Counted from the stretch's first letter, positions 1-9,232 are shown. The stretch is DNA of 64,000 bases from Seohaeicola zhoushanensis (GCF_014656415.1 NZ_BNCJ01000020.1:1-64000), one strand, 5' to 3'. Numbers and translations: made by a program. Notes: generated by a model from the letters alone, not told the origin.

Positions 1-95
1 CTTGGAACTTCCGAACCGCGTCAAGCCGCGCCGCGTAGGGGACCGCCGAGGCGCTTACCGTCCACCACAATCCCAAGGCGCAACGACGCGTTTTC

Positions 96-614
96 GTGAT
101 GGCGGGCGACTTCAACGAAACAGTCAAGATCATACTCAAGAGCCACCGCTTGACGCGAAGCGCGGCGATTTTTGCTCTTTTGGATCAGCGTAACACCGAA
201 TGTCACTGGGAGACTGTTCGTGCTCTGGCCAAGCGCGCTGGAAAGCTGAAGATTGAGCTCCTCTACTTTCTCGGCACGGCGTGGCTTCATCGGTCATTGA
301 AGACGTCAAAGTCGGCTGAGAGATTGGGTGAAATTGATCGCTGGTGGGGTGGCGACGGATGGCGCGACATTGTGGAGCTGTCTCAAATAGAAATTGTTCA
401 AGCGGTCACAGAGCGGTTCCGCCAGGAGCTCGGCTACAAGTTTGTTAAGCCGTTCCCGATATACCAGCGAGAGGCCGGAAAGAAGGTAGCATTCTATTTA
501 ATCCACGCGAGCGATCATCCCGAAGCGCCAAAACTCATGCTCCGGGCATACAAGAAGATCTGTGGGGACAGAAGCGGCGCCCCGTCAGACAGCCAAGGTG
601 ACCTATTCGAGTAG
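96..614 (+). CDS. tcmP: C-terminal part of a three-Cys-motif partner (TcmP) protein, probably broken
   Basis: The 172 residues match, from memory of the family, the C-terminal half of TcmP proteins: GDFNE near the start, then ALLDQRNTECHWETVRALAK and KIELLYFLGTAWLHRS, ending in a YQREAGKKVAFYLIHASDHPEAPKLM-type block split here only for brevity. Family members have roughly 100 or more further N-terminal residues. The GTG at 96 is only the first start in this frame after a TAG at 36-38. Between the TAG and 96 the frame still reads TcmP-like sequence (AEALTVHHNPKA), so the true protein extends upstream. One lost base in the G run at 38-41 would join this frame to the one open at the window edge. 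TcmP genes usually sit beside a phage Gp37/Gp68-like (DUF5131) gene, which would lie outside the window. Function is unknown; a defence-type role is only suspected. Confidence 0.55.
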   Translation: MMAGDFNETVKIILKSHRLTRSAAIFALLDQRNTECHWETVRALAKRAGKLKIELLYFLGTAWLHRSLKTSKSAERLGEIDRWWGGDGWRDIVELSQIEIVQAVTERFRQELGYKFVKPFPIYQREAGKKVAFYLIHASDHPEAPKLMLRAYKKICGDRSGAPSDSQGDLFE

Positions 615-852
615 GGCATTACGCCTATCACCGACCGGCATGTTACACCTTGCTGGTATCCGATCGATATCCGATGAAGTTTCTTCGGAATCGCATGGCG
701 CTCTTGGTTTACAGGGCGCGAAAATTTCCATTGAAAATCAATGGCACCCCGCACCGTCGGTTTACGGCTTAAGTGCCTGTTTTCTCTGGATTCGCGCCGT
801 CCTCCAGGGATCGCCAATATCCCGGATGCAACCCTTGCCGCAATGGACCGTT

Positions 853-886
853 GACCGCCCCGGCCGTCGCGGGCGCCGGGGCGGTC
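853..886. repeat. Perfect 11-bp inverted repeat
   Basis: GACCGCCCCGG at 853-863 is the exact reverse complement of CCGGGGCGGTC at 876-886, with a 12-base GC-rich loop. No T run follows on either side, so it is not a classical intrinsic terminator. It lies in the gene-poor region about 240 bases beyond the TcmP stop and may end that transcript. Confidence 0.5.
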
Positions 887-1061
887 GCGTGGGAGGTGGC
901 CAATAATGGCCGGTTCTGGAGCGCCACCAAAAGTTCGTTTGGACCTCCCGGCAAATGCTCCTACGCTCAACGGCGGGCAGCAACAAGAACACTCGAATCT
1001 CTAACAGACATGAAACCGGCGATTGACTTGTTCGCTGGTTGCTACATGAGGGGAGACAGCT

Positions 1062-1142
1062 ATGTTGCGTCGAGACCTGGTATCCATCTTGATATCGTTG
1101 ATATTGTCCGTCCTTGGCGTCGGATTGGTATTGGGTCTCTAG
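1062..1142 (+). CDS. Possible 26-residue hydrophobic peptide
   Basis: ATG at 1062 follows a GAGGGGAG ribosome-binding sequence with about 6 bases of spacing. It opens a 26-codon frame reading MLRRDLVS, then an almost entirely aliphatic stretch ending in GLVLGL and a TAG stop. The layout (two arginines, then a single membrane-spanning stretch) is that of a single-pass membrane peptide, as in small type I toxins or leaderless membrane peptides. No homolog is recognised, and such frames can arise by chance, so this is a weak call resting on the ribosome-binding site and the hydrophobic pattern. Confidence 0.25.
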   Translation: MLRRDLVSILISLILSVLGVGLVLGL

Positions 1143-1976
1143 CCAACGCTCGGGGGAGGGTGATGTCCCGGCAGAATCGGGTCAAGACTGCCGGGGCAGC
1201 GGCAGCGCGAGCTGCCGAGGGCGCGCATCGAAGACGGTCGGTTTGCATCCAGTTACGCCTGGCGGGCTGCATCGGCTGATCGGTGCGCGTCCTTTCGAGT
1301 CGAGGTCGCGTTGAGATAGTCGTTCGAACGGTCTCTCGTTTTTGAAACTGCGGATCAGGCTGCTTCTAAGCATTTCAGCCTTAGCTTAGCGTGAGCTATT
1401 AGGGCGTGCACTCTCAGTTGTCGCTTCTAGGCCCCCAACCTCGAGCGAGCAACCAGAGTGCGGCCCATTTCTGAGCGTGACGCTGCGGGTCTCCTGGTTA
1501 AACTCGTCACCTCTGCACAAGAGGCTTTGGGCTGAGACAGACCTCGTACGGCTAAGGATAAGACTGATTTGGCTCAGGAGACCGGTTTTCACGTTCACCC
1601 TGCGTTCACGGAATGTCTGATAACCTATTCCGGCGTATTGTGTTGTTTTTCCGGGGAAATCGCTGGGATTTGCAATCCGCTGCGTAACCTCTCCGCCAAC
1701 CCGCCGGATCAGTGGCCTAGGGATTATCGGCGCTCCAGTCCTAACGCAAGTCCCAAATTTGGTGTTTCCGCCTCAGTTCGGATCCACGGTTGCCGTTGGG
1801 CGGTCCTAGCTGGGCTACAAGGCCTTCAGGGCTAGGGTTTCGGGCTATTTTATGTAGCCAGCCTGGTTCAGGGTGTTGGTTTCGCGAGGCGATTGTCTGT
1901 GGGAGGCGCGGGCCCGGACGTCATTGTCTGCGCGACGTCCGAGCTGATGTTGTAGGCGATCCTCGTTGAGGGGTGG

Positions 1977-2609
1977 TCAGACGTGCCTTCTGGTCCGCTT
2001 GCGCTGCAGGCCCGCTCCTGCCAGCGCGGCGATACCCGCGATGAGCATCAGGCTGGTCGCGGGAAGCGGGACTGAGGTCATCGTGAGATCATACTCGTAC
2101 AGCCAAAGGCCATCGTCAGTTGTGGAGACCGACTCGCCCGTGACCGGATCAATGCCGTATTTGTATCCTCCTCCGTACACGCGGAGAATTCCGTTTTCCA
2201 ACAGGGTTCCGGAGCCATCTTTCCGAAAGCTAAACTCATACCCGTACCAGCCAAGCACTCCGATATGAATGCTGGTGTAGCCCGGTCTGTCCTCAAATAG
2301 ATCGAGCCCGAATGTGAAGCATTGCGCGCCAGCAATCGTGCAATGCACAACGGACTGAGGTCGGGTGTCGTCGATCACAAGCCTTCCGCTGTAGGTCTGT
2401 CCATCCACGGTCTTGTCGAGGCCATGGCCGACCTTGAAACCAAAGAGATTGTTGCCGGGCGTTATGGAAATATAGTCGTAGTACTGTGTCGCGCTTTCGA
2501 CGGGCCCGATATCGCCTTCCTTAAAATGCATGGTGAAGTTGTAGTTGTGTGTCGCGGCCTGAGCAGTCGTGGCAATAAAAAGCGCGCAAAGTGCTGCAAA
2601 CAGTTTCAT
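1977..2609 (-). CDS. Secreted VPLPA-CTERM sorting-domain protein
   Basis: A 210-residue protein of unknown function. It has a clear signal peptide (MKLFAALCALFIATTAQA) with cleavage expected near residue 19. The middle is rich in aromatic residues, Gly and Thr and probably all beta. The C-terminus has the three-part sorting layout: VPLPA, a hydrophobic helix (SLMLIAGIAALAGAG) and a basic tail (QRKRTRRHV). This is the VPLPA-CTERM variant of the PEP-CTERM signal common in Rhodobacteraceae, whose members are thought to be processed by an exosortase-type enzyme during export or surface anchoring. No exosortase gene is in this window. The gene is transcribed away from pcm; the unusually low GC of the region suggests accessory status. 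Confidence 0.75.
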   Translation of the reverse strand: MKLFAALCALFIATTAQAATHNYNFTMHFKEGDIGPVESATQYYDYISITPGNNLFGFKVGHGLDKTVDGQTYSGRLVIDDTRPQSVVHCTIAGAQCFTFGLDLFEDRPGYTSIHIGVLGWYGYEFSFRKDGSGTLLENGILRVYGGGYKYGIDPVTGESVSTTDDGLWLYEYDLTMTSVPLPATSLMLIAGIAALAGAGLQRKRTRRHV

Positions 2610-3037
2610 GATAGTCCCCCATTAATCTTCGTTAACAGGGCAGGTGAGTCGATTCCGGTCAAGCTATTAATCAACTCGTGAACTCTGGGCTTTGGGGGCG
2701 CGCGATTTGCGGCAATTTTCAGCAAGAATTGGACTCGCAGTCTCCAATATCATTTCCATTGGGGCGCCTCTCTGAAACCGATTGCACTTCCTTGTGCGAA
2801 GCGCGCGCAAGATGAGCTTTTCGCGTGCCGCCAGGCTGACGGCGCTTGAGCCTGCGGGGAGGGTAGTTCGGATTGCATGGGCAGCGCAGAAGCCGCAGTC
2901 CATGTCGCCAAGCGCCGGGGAGGGCAGAGCATCTGCCGTGGCTCTGCGGCCAAATGGCGTGCCGAAGGCGTTGCCGGGGCGCGCTGCTTGTCGTAAACCT
3001 GTCGCCAACTGGCCCAGTGAACCGAAGAGTTTAGCCC
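2610..3037. other. Divergent intergenic region, no gene seen
   Basis: About 430 bases separate the VPLPA-CTERM gene and pcm, which are transcribed away from each other. Both strands carry frames here but none shows domain-like content. The part next to the VPLPA gene is AT-rich (ATTAATCTTCGTTAAC near 2621-2636) and probably holds its promoter. The pcm-proximal half is GC-rich. No operator or RNA structure was identified. Confidence 0.4.
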
Positions 3038-3691
3038 ATGACCGACTTCGCCGCCCGCCGCCGCATGATGGTGGATACACAGGTTCGTCCCTCGGATGTG
3101 ACCAAATTCCCGATCATCGAAGCGATGCTGAGCGTTCCGCGCGAGATCTTCGTGCCGGATTCGCGCCGGGAAGCCGCCTATGCCGGCGACAACCTGGAGC
3201 TTGGCCGGGGCCGGGTGATGCTGGAGCCGCGCACGCTGGCCAAGATGCTCGACGCGCTGGCGGTCGAGGCGGATGAGCTGGTGCTCGATGTGGGCTGTGG
3301 GTTTGGCTACTCCTCGGCCGTGGTCGCGCGGATGGCGCAGGCCGTGGTCGGCGTCGAGGAAGACGAGAGCATGGCCGAGGAAGCCACGGCGCTGCTGTCG
3401 GAGGCCGGCGCGGACAACGTGATCGTGCACACCGGGCCGCTGGCCGCGGGTGCGGCCGAGCATGGGCCCTATGACGTGATCCTTGTGCAGGGCGGCGTGG
3501 GCGAGCTGCCCGAGGCGCTGGTGGCGCAGCTGAAGGACGGCGGGCGTATCGCCTGCCTGTTCATGGAAGGCGCGCTGGGGGCGGTGAAGATCGGCCACAA
3601 GGCCGGTGGCGTGGTGTCCTGGCGGTTCTCGTTCAACGCGGGCGCACCGGTTCTGCCGGGGTTCGAGCGGAAGACCGCCTTCGCCCTGTAA
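3038..3691 (+). CDS. pcm: Protein-L-isoaspartate O-methyltransferase
   Basis: This 217-residue protein belongs to the PCMT family, which transfers a methyl group from S-adenosylmethionine to isoaspartyl residues in damaged cytosolic proteins so they can be repaired. The SAM-binding motif [17 protein letters not shown] is near residue 80, with the acidic end of strand 2 in VGVEED. Its glycine-rich loop reads GCGFGYS, slightly off the usual GTGSGY, as often seen in alphaproteobacterial copies. Length is normal. It is the first gene of a pcm-tolC-popZ-like series on one strand, an order I recall as conserved across alphaproteobacteria. Confidence 0.85.
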   Translation: MTDFAARRRMMVDTQVRPSDVTKFPIIEAMLSVPREIFVPDSRREAAYAGDNLELGRGRVMLEPRTLAKMLDALAVEADELVLDVGCGFGYSSAVVARMAQAVVGVEEDESMAEEATALLSEAGADNVIVHTGPLAAGAAEHGPYDVILVQGGVGELPEALVAQLKDGGRIACLFMEGALGAVKIGHKAGGVVSWRFSFNAGAPVLPGFERKTAFAL

Positions 3692-3769
3692 CGGCTGTGC
3701 GCTTGCCAGTGGCCGCGTTTCGTATCAGGCTCCGGCAGTCGGCATTGGCGCGATGAGTATTTGGAGACG

Positions 3770-5191
3770 ATGATGGGTATGCTGGGTGCGGGCAAGCGGT
3801 TGCGGCGGGGACTGGTGGCTGCGGCCGCCGCGGTGATCCTGGCGGCCCCGGCGGCGCGGGCGGACAATCTCGCCGATGCGCTCATCAGTGCCTATAACAC
3901 CAGCGGGCTGCTCGAGCAGAACCGCGCGCTGCTGCGGGCGATCGACGAGGATTACGCGCTCTCTGTCTCGGCGCTGCGGCCGATCATCGACTATACGGTG
4001 AGCATGGGCCGGTCCTATTCCGGGTCGGGCACCAACAATGCCACCAGCCTGTCGCGGGGCAGCACGGCGCTGACGGCGCGGCTGAGCCTGAGCTGGACGA
4101 TCCTGGATGCCGGCGAGCGGTTCTACGGGATCGAGCAGGCGCGCGAGACGGTGCTGGCGACGCGGCAGGATCTGCTGGCGATCGAACAGCAGGTGCTGTT
4201 CCGGGCCACGGCAGCCTATGTGAACGTGCTGCTGCAGAACGACAACGTTGCCCTGCAGCGCAACAACCTGCGGGTGCTGGGCGAGGAATTGCGCGCCGCG
4301 CAGGACCGTTTCGACGTGGGCGAGGTGACGCGCACCGACGTGGCGCTGGCCGAGGCGCGGGTCGCCGCGGCGCGCAGCAACCTGTCGACGGCGCAGGGCC
4401 AGCTGATGACCGCGCAGGCGGAATACCAGGCGGTTATCGGCCGCCGGGCGCTGAACCTGCACGGCCAGCCGCGCCTGCCGGCGATGCCGAAATCGCTGGA
4501 AGCGGCGGTGCAGCTTGCGGTGCGCACGCATCCGAGCGTGCTTGCAGCGCAGCACAAGGTGAAGGCGGCCGAACATGCCGTGGCGGTGGCGAATTCGAAG
4601 CTGCGGCCCTCGCTGTCGATCGTCGCGGATACCTCCTATTCCGACGACATGACCTCGAGCGACTTCGACAAGAGCGCCTCGGTCGGTTTGCAGCTGAAGC
4701 AGCGGATCTACCAGGGCGGCGGGATTGCGGCCTCGGTGCGGCGGGTGATGGCTTCGCGGGATGCGACGCGCGGGGCGCTGATCACCACGCAGCGCGACGT
4801 GGTGCAGGGGGTGAACGACGCCTATGTCCGGCTGCAGGTCGCGCGGGCGGCCTTTGCCGCCTCGATCGAGCAGGTGCGCGCCTCGCAGGTGGCCTTCGAC
4901 GGCATCCGCGAGGAGGCGACGCTGGGGGCGCGGACCACGCTGGACGTGCTGGCGGCGGAACAGGAGCTGCAGAACGCGCAGACTGCGCAGATTTCCGCCC
5001 GCGCCGAGGAATCGGTGGCGGCCTATCAGCTGCTGGCGGCGCAGGGGTTGCTGACGGCGGAAAAGCTGGGGCTGAAGGTCGCGCTCTATGACCCGGAAGC
5101 CTATTACAACATGGTCAAGAAGGCGCCCGCGGCGGTGAGCCGGCAGGGCAAGGAACTCGACCGGGTGCTCAAGAGGCTGGGCAAGGAGTAG
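3770..5191 (+). CDS. tolC: TolC-family outer membrane efflux/secretion channel
   Basis: About 473 residues with an N-terminal signal peptide (basic GKRLRRG, then a hydrophobic AAAAVILAAPAARA) and two copies of the long alpha-helical outer membrane efflux repeat. The helices contain typical signatures such as VGEVTRTDVALAEARVA near residue 190 and LGARTTLDVLAAEQELQNAQ near residue 395. TolC proteins form trimers that span the outer membrane and periplasm and serve ABC, RND and type I systems; no inner-membrane partner is adjacent. ATGs at 3770, 3773 and 3779 are all possible starts; GGAG at 3763-3766 best suits 3773. An in-frame TTG at 3761 lacks a ribosome-binding site. Confidence 0.88.
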   Translation: MMGMLGAGKRLRRGLVAAAAAVILAAPAARADNLADALISAYNTSGLLEQNRALLRAIDEDYALSVSALRPIIDYTVSMGRSYSGSGTNNATSLSRGSTALTARLSLSWTILDAGERFYGIEQARETVLATRQDLLAIEQQVLFRATAAYVNVLLQNDNVALQRNNLRVLGEELRAAQDRFDVGEVTRTDVALAEARVAAARSNLSTAQGQLMTAQAEYQAVIGRRALNLHGQPRLPAMPKSLEAAVQLAVRTHPSVLAAQHKVKAAEHAVAVANSKLRPSLSIVADTSYSDDMTSSDFDKSASVGLQLKQRIYQGGGIAASVRRVMASRDATRGALITTQRDVVQGVNDAYVRLQVARAAFAASIEQVRASQVAFDGIREEATLGARTTLDVLAAEQELQNAQTAQISARAEESVAAYQLLAAQGLLTAEKLGLKVALYDPEAYYNMVKKAPAAVSRQGKELDRVLKRLGKE

Positions 5192-5266
5192 GATCCTACC
5201 CCACCTGTTGTGAGAATCCCTTGATGCGGTTACACTTGCGGATGGGGCAAGAGCGGTAATGAAAAC

Positions 5267-6565
5267 ATGTCGGAACCGGTAACGAATGTGGATATCGAGG
5301 ACGTGCTGTCCTCGATTAGGCGGCTCGTGGCAGACGAGTCGCGGGCGCCGGTGCGGCGGATCAAGCTGCAGCCGTCGCAGGCGATCCGGACGGGGGACAG
5401 TTCCTCGACCGCGGCGACGCGGCTGCTGCTGACGCCTTCGCTGCGGGTGAACAAGGAAGATGCGGGGCAGGCCGACACCGCCTCGGTGCATGACCGGTTC
5501 GGGCGGCTGGCGGGGGCGGATGACATCCAGTTCCGCAAGGCCCCGATGCGCGAGCCCTGGCGCGATCCGAAGGCGACCCTGCTCGGGGCCGCCGCGCATC
5601 CCGTGGCCGAGGAACCGGAGGAACCGAAGGCCGCCACCTCGCTGCGGGTGCCGCTGATCCTGTCGGGGGCGCTGAAGCCGGCCGAGGAGGAAGAGACCCC
5701 GGAGATCGAGGCAGAGGCCGATGTGGCGGAGGCCGAGGCGGTTGACCCGGAGGCCGTAGCCGAGGACGTCGAGGCCGCGGCGGAGCCGGTGGTTGCCGAA
5801 GAGCCTGCGGTGACCGCCCCGGAGATCGTGGCCGAGCCGGAGGCGCCCGTTGCCGAGACAGCGGATCTGCAGGCGCGCGGCGGCGGGCTGGAAACCAAGA
5901 TCGCCGCGCTGGAGGCCCGGATGGCCGCTGCACCGAAGGCAGAGGCGGTCGATCTGGAGGCACGGGGCAACAGCCTGAAGTCGAAGATCGCGGCGCTGGA
6001 AGCGGCGATTGCCCAGACGCCGGGTCCCTGGGAGCCGGATGGCTCGGGCATGGACGATCACGATGCCGCGCCGATCAAGACCGCTCCGTGGGAAGGCGCG
6101 GCGGCGCTGGTCGATGCGGTCGAGGAGGACGGGCCGGCAGACGACGGGTTCCTGCTGGACATGGACGGTGACGAGGCATTCGAGGCCGACGATGAGGTAG
6201 AGGCCGAGGAGCCGGTGATGCAGACTGTCGAGGAGGCCGTGGCATCGGCGGTCGAAGAGCTTGTGACCGAGGTCGCGGCGCGGGTGGTCGAGGACGAAAC
6301 CTCTGTTGCCGAGGTTGAGGAGCCTGTCACCAAGGTCGAAGAGCCTGTAGCCGAGGAGCCCGAGGTTCCGGCTTCCGGGAAGACAAGCGAGGCGGTTGCC
6401 GGCGGCGAGGACAGCTTCCTCGACGAGGATAGCCTGCGCGAGCTGGTGGCCGAGATCGTCCGCGAGGAGCTGCAGGGCGCGCTTGGCGAGCGGATCACCC
6501 GCAATGTGCGCAAGCTGGTGCGGCTAGAGATCCAGCGGGCCCTGGCGGCTCACGGGTTGAACTGA
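5267..6565 (+). CDS. PopZ-like (DUF2497-like) acidic polar-organising protein candidate
   Basis: A 432-residue protein with short conserved ends and a long low-complexity middle. Residues 8-25 read [18 protein letters not shown], close to the DUF2497/PopZ N-terminal motif (MEEILASIRRII). The last ~55 residues ([18 protein letters not shown], then [17 protein letters not shown]) match the layout of the PopZ C-terminal oligomerisation helices. The centre is Glu/Ala/Pro/Val-rich and acidic, with a short duplicated segment ([17 protein letters not shown] and [17 protein letters not shown] near residues 205-250). PopZ forms polar condensates that tether the chromosome origin. The position after pcm and tolC supports the call; in many relatives valS follows, but here it lies 13 kb away. 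The PWLD-type segment of classical PopZ is missing, so function is inferred. Confidence 0.55.
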   Translation: MSEPVTNVDIEDVLSSIRRLVADESRAPVRRIKLQPSQAIRTGDSSSTAATRLLLTPSLRVNKEDAGQADTASVHDRFGRLAGADDIQFRKAPMREPWRDPKATLLGAAAHPVAEEPEEPKAATSLRVPLILSGALKPAEEEETPEIEAEADVAEAEAVDPEAVAEDVEAAAEPVVAEEPAVTAPEIVAEPEAPVAETADLQARGGGLETKIAALEARMAAAPKAEAVDLEARGNSLKSKIAALEAAIAQTPGPWEPDGSGMDDHDAAPIKTAPWEGAAALVDAVEEDGPADDGFLLDMDGDEAFEADDEVEAEEPVMQTVEEAVASAVEELVTEVAARVVEDETSVAEVEEPVTKVEEPVAEEPEVPASGKTSEAVAGGEDSFLDEDSLRELVAEIVREELQGALGERITRNVRKLVRLEIQRALAAHGLN

Positions 6566-8013
6566 GCCGGCTCGGCCGCGAGCGAGAGCAGCAGGTCGAT
6601 ATCGAGATGCCGTTCGAGATGGGCGGCGAGGGCGTCGAGGGTGGCTTCGACGCCTTCTTCATAGGTGGCGCTCGACCGCGCGCCGATGCGGGCGAGGAAG
6701 CTCTTGCGGAAGCTGTCCGAGGCGAAGAGCCCGTGCAGGTAGCAGCCCATGACGCGGCCGTCTGCCGAGGCGGCGCCTTCGGGGCGGCCGTCGATGTCTA
6801 GCCAGGCGCGGGCGCAGTCGGGGCCGGAGGTCTCGCCCATGTGGATCTCGTAGCCGGTGACCGCCTCGCCGCCGGGCAGGGCGGTGGCCGATTGCAGCGC
6901 GAGGCGCTTGCGGCCCGCCATCTGGGTGGTGATGTCGAGGTGGCCGAGACCGGCGACCTCTCCCTGCAGGCCATCGACGCCCTCGGGGTCGGAGATCAGG
7001 CGGCCGAGCATCTGGTAGCCGCCGCAGAGGCCCAGCACATGGCCGCCGCGCCGGATATGGGCGGCGAGGTCGATGTCCCAGCCCTGGGCGCGGAAGGCGG
7101 CGAGGTCGCCCATGGTGGTCTTGCTGCCGGGCAGCAGGATCAGGTCGGCATCGCCGGGCAGGGGGCGGCCGGGGGGCACGATCTCGACCGTGACCTCGGG
7201 CTCGGCGGCGAGCGGGTCGAGGTCGTCGAAATTCGCCATGCGGGGCAGCTGCGGCACCACGATCTTGCAGGCGCCGCCGGGGCGGTTGGCGATGTCGAGG
7301 ATATCCTCGGCGGGCAGGCGCCAGGCGTCGGGGAACCAGGGCACCACGCCGAGGCAGGGCCAGCCGGTGCGCTCGGCGATGGCATCGCGGCCCTTGTCGA
7401 AGAGCGAGACGTCGCCGCGGAAGCGGTTGACGGCAAAGGCGCGGATCTGCGCGGCATCCTCGGGGTCGAGCACCGCCTGGGTGCCGACGATCTGCGCGAT
7501 GACACCGCCGCGGTCGATGTCGCCGACCAGCACCACGGGAATCCCGGCGGCGCGGGCAAAGCCCATGTTGGCGATATCGCCGGCGCGCAGATTGATCTCG
7601 GCGGGGCTGCCGGCGCCCTCGATCAGCACGAGGTCTGCGCTGGACGCAAGGCGGCGGAAGCTTTCGAGCACGCGCGGCATCAGCGCCGTGCGGTCCTTCT
7701 GCCAGGCTCGGGCCTGGGTATGGCCGAGCCGCTGGCCCTGCACGATGACCTGTGCGCCGGTCTCGCTTTCGGGTTTCAGCAGCACCGGGTTCATGTCGGT
7801 ATGCGGCGCCAGCCCGGCGGCGCGGGCCTGCAGCTCCTGGGCGCGGCCGATCTCGCCGCCGTCGATGGTGACGGCCGCGTTGTTCGACATGTTCTGCGGT
7901 TTGAACGGCGCGACGCGCAGGCCGCGACGGACACAGGCGCGGGCGAGGCCGGCGACCAGCATCGACTTGCCGACATTGCTGCCGGTGCCCTGAATCATGA
8001 TCGCGCGTGCCAT
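6550..8013 (-). CDS. cobQ: Cobyric acid synthase
   Basis: This 487-residue enzyme performs the glutamine- and ATP-dependent amidation of adenosylcobyrinic acid a,c-diamide at four side chains in cobalamin synthesis. The N-terminus is a P-loop amidotransferase-synthetase domain ([20 protein letters not shown], residues 6-25, followed by [11 protein letters not shown]). The second half is a class I glutamine amidotransferase domain with the nucleophile in [12 protein letters not shown] near residue 330 and a late catalytic His in GCYLHGLF. It stands alone, with no other cobalamin genes nearby and no recognisable cobalamin riboswitch upstream. Its 3' end overlaps the converging PopZ-like gene by 16 bases. 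Confidence 0.93.
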   Translation of the reverse strand: MARAIMIQGTGSNVGKSMLVAGLARACVRRGLRVAPFKPQNMSNNAAVTIDGGEIGRAQELQARAAGLAPHTDMNPVLLKPESETGAQVIVQGQRLGHTQARAWQKDRTALMPRVLESFRRLASSADLVLIEGAGSPAEINLRAGDIANMGFARAAGIPVVLVGDIDRGGVIAQIVGTQAVLDPEDAAQIRAFAVNRFRGDVSLFDKGRDAIAERTGWPCLGVVPWFPDAWRLPAEDILDIANRPGGACKIVVPQLPRMANFDDLDPLAAEPEVTVEIVPPGRPLPGDADLILLPGSKTTMGDLAAFRAQGWDIDLAAHIRRGGHVLGLCGGYQMLGRLISDPEGVDGLQGEVAGLGHLDITTQMAGRKRLALQSATALPGGEAVTGYEIHMGETSGPDCARAWLDIDGRPEGAASADGRVMGCYLHGLFASDSFRKSFLARIGARSSATYEEGVEATLDALAAHLERHLDIDLLLSLAAEPAQFNP

Positions 8014-8079
8014 GTCCTACCCTCGTGATCCGAGGGCACATGACCCGATTTGGCCAGGCGTGAAAAGGCCGAAAAGAAG

Positions 8080-8106
8080 GAAAAAGCGCGCCCTTCTGGG
8101 CGCGCT
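8080..8106 (-). terminator. Intrinsic terminator after the small conserved gene
   Basis: On the minus strand AGCGCGCCC, a four-base loop AGAA and GGGCGCGCT form a perfect 9-bp stem followed by TTTT. It lies 27 bases beyond the stop of the 106-residue gene at 8133-8453 and separates it from cobQ. Confidence 0.8.
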
Positions 8107-8132
8107 CTTCGGATCCTGCGGATCGGTCCTTG

Positions 8133-8453
8133 TCAGGCGGCTTCGGCCTGTTCGGCGGCGTGACGGCGTTCGCTTTCCTCGCGCGAGAGCGCGACCGAGG
8201 TGCGGACACCGCGACCCACGAATTCCATCAGACCGGTGACGACGCGTTCGTTCGGGTCGATCCCCGCGCAGCTCAGCACTTCGCGGCCATCGCGCGAGCG
8301 TGCCCAGCGGGCGATCTGTTCCGGACCATTGCCGTACTTCTTGTCGTCGGCGATGGCGTCATCGAGTGCAGCCAACACAACGGCTGCGAAGAGTTTGCGT
8401 GCACGATTGCCTTGCTCGTTATTGAAGGCAGTGCCGTCAACGAAATCTTTCAT
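8133..8453 (-). CDS. Conserved small Rhodobacteraceae protein (DUF6280-like)
   Basis: A 106-residue soluble protein beginning MKDFVDGTAFNNEQGNRARKL. I recall nearly identical proteins across Rhodobacteraceae, filed under DUF6280, but cannot check this. It is mostly helical and charged, with a tail rich in Glu, Arg and Ala (REESERRHAAEQAEAA). There is no signal peptide or membrane segment, and no catalytic motif is evident. It is transcribed divergently from efp across a 215-base gap and has its own intrinsic terminator, so it is probably a single-gene unit. Strong conservation implies a housekeeping role, but the function is unknown. Confidence 0.75.
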   Translation of the reverse strand: MKDFVDGTAFNNEQGNRARKLFAAVVLAALDDAIADDKKYGNGPEQIARWARSRDGREVLSCAGIDPNERVVTGLMEFVGRGVRTSVALSREESERRHAAEQAEAA

Positions 8454-8599
8454 CTCGTTTCCCTTGTTTTTCTTGCTCTTGAGTTTTCGGCGCGAAGCAC
8501 CTTATGACCTATGAGCATCGATTCGGATACAGCTTTGATGCATGACCCTTATGCGTTCTGCGCATGGCTTGTGGGGCTCTTGATCGCTATCTCGTTAGC

Positions 8600-8628
8600 T
8601 TGCTTCGGGTGGTCCCGCGATATATAGC
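8600..8628 (+). promoter_or_regulatory. Candidate sigma-70 promoter of efp
   Basis: TTGCTT at 8600-8605 and TATAGC at 8623-8628 are separated by 17 bases and lie about 40 bases before the efp start. Both hexamers match the consensus at four positions. It is predicted by eye only. Confidence 0.4.
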
Positions 8629-8668
8629 TCGCCGCATTTCCGGTTCAACCTCTGTGCACAGGGCTGTC

Positions 8669-9232
8669 ATGGCTAAGATCAACGGCAACGAAATCCGTCC
8701 GGGCAACATCATCGAGCATGATGGCGGCCTGTGGCTCGCGGTGAAATGCGACCACGTCAAGCCCGGCAAGGGTGGCGCCTTCGCGCAGGTCGAGCTGCGC
8801 AACCTGCGCACCGGCACCAAGCTGAACGAACGCTTCCGCAGCGTCGACAAGGTGGAGAGCGTGAAGCTCGACACCAAGGACCAGCAGTTCCTCTACGAGA
8901 CCGACGGCAAGCTGGTGTTCATGGACACCGAGACCTACGAGCAGATCGAACTGCCGGGCGATATCTTGGGCGAGCGGCGGCCGTTCCTGCAGGACGGCAT
9001 GAAGGTCGTGATGGAATTCTACGAGGACGAGGCGCTGAGCGCGCGTCTGCCGCCCAAGGTCACCTGCAAGATCGTCGAGACCGAGCCGGTGGTGAAGGGG
9101 CAGACCGCCGCGAACTCGTTCAAGCCGGCGCTGCTGGACAATGGTCTGCGGGTGATGGTGCCGCCGTTCATCGGCAATGACGAACTGATCGTCGTCAACA
9201 CCGAGAGCATGGAGTATTCCGAGCGCGCCTGA
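8669..9232 (+). CDS. efp: Translation elongation factor P
   Basis: At 187 residues this is the standard EF-P length, with three beta-barrel domains. EF-P binds between the P and E sites and relieves ribosome stalling at polyproline stretches. The modification-site loop reads VKPGKGGAF, placing the expected modifiable lysine at K34. The later [20 protein letters not shown] block is the domain III signature. I chose the ATG at 8669 because [15 protein letters not shown] is the conserved N-terminus; the in-frame codons further upstream extend into the promoter. No epmA or epmB homolog is in the window, so modification cannot be judged. Confidence 0.95.
   Translation: MAKINGNEIRPGNIIEHDGGLWLAVKCDHVKPGKGGAFAQVELRNLRTGTKLNERFRSVDKVESVKLDTKDQQFLYETDGKLVFMDTETYEQIELPGDILGERRPFLQDGMKVVMEFYEDEALSARLPPKVTCKIVETEPVVKGQTAANSFKPALLDNGLRVMVPPFIGNDELIVVNTESMEYSERA

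Larger units (their letters stand above)
615..1976. other. Gene-poor region with lower GC
   Basis: This stretch of about 1.36 kb has no reading frame with recognisable protein features, and frames are short and often interrupted on both strands. Composition is visibly lower in GC than the core genes that follow. It contains one perfect inverted repeat (853-886) and one short hydrophobic frame with a good ribosome-binding site (1062-1142), both listed separately. I found no tRNA or integrase. It could be decayed mobile DNA, which would fit the broken TcmP gene beside it. Confidence 0.5.

Noticed and set aside
773-1279. 168-codon plus-strand frame in the gene-poor region
   Set aside because: No ribosome-binding site, mixed low-complexity composition, and it runs across the inverted repeat at 853-886; nothing resembles a known fold.
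2782-3276. 164-codon plus-strand frame before and into pcm
   Set aside because: Overlaps the start of pcm in another frame and has no domain-like content.
3725-6061. 778-codon minus-strand frame opposite tolC and the PopZ-like gene
   Set aside because: Arg/His/Leu-rich translation without domains; it is the mirror frame of two well-supported plus-strand genes in GC-rich DNA.
6659-8209. 516-codon minus-strand frame overlapping cobQ
   Set aside because: Arg/Pro-rich frame-shifted shadow of cobQ; cobQ itself has all family motifs.
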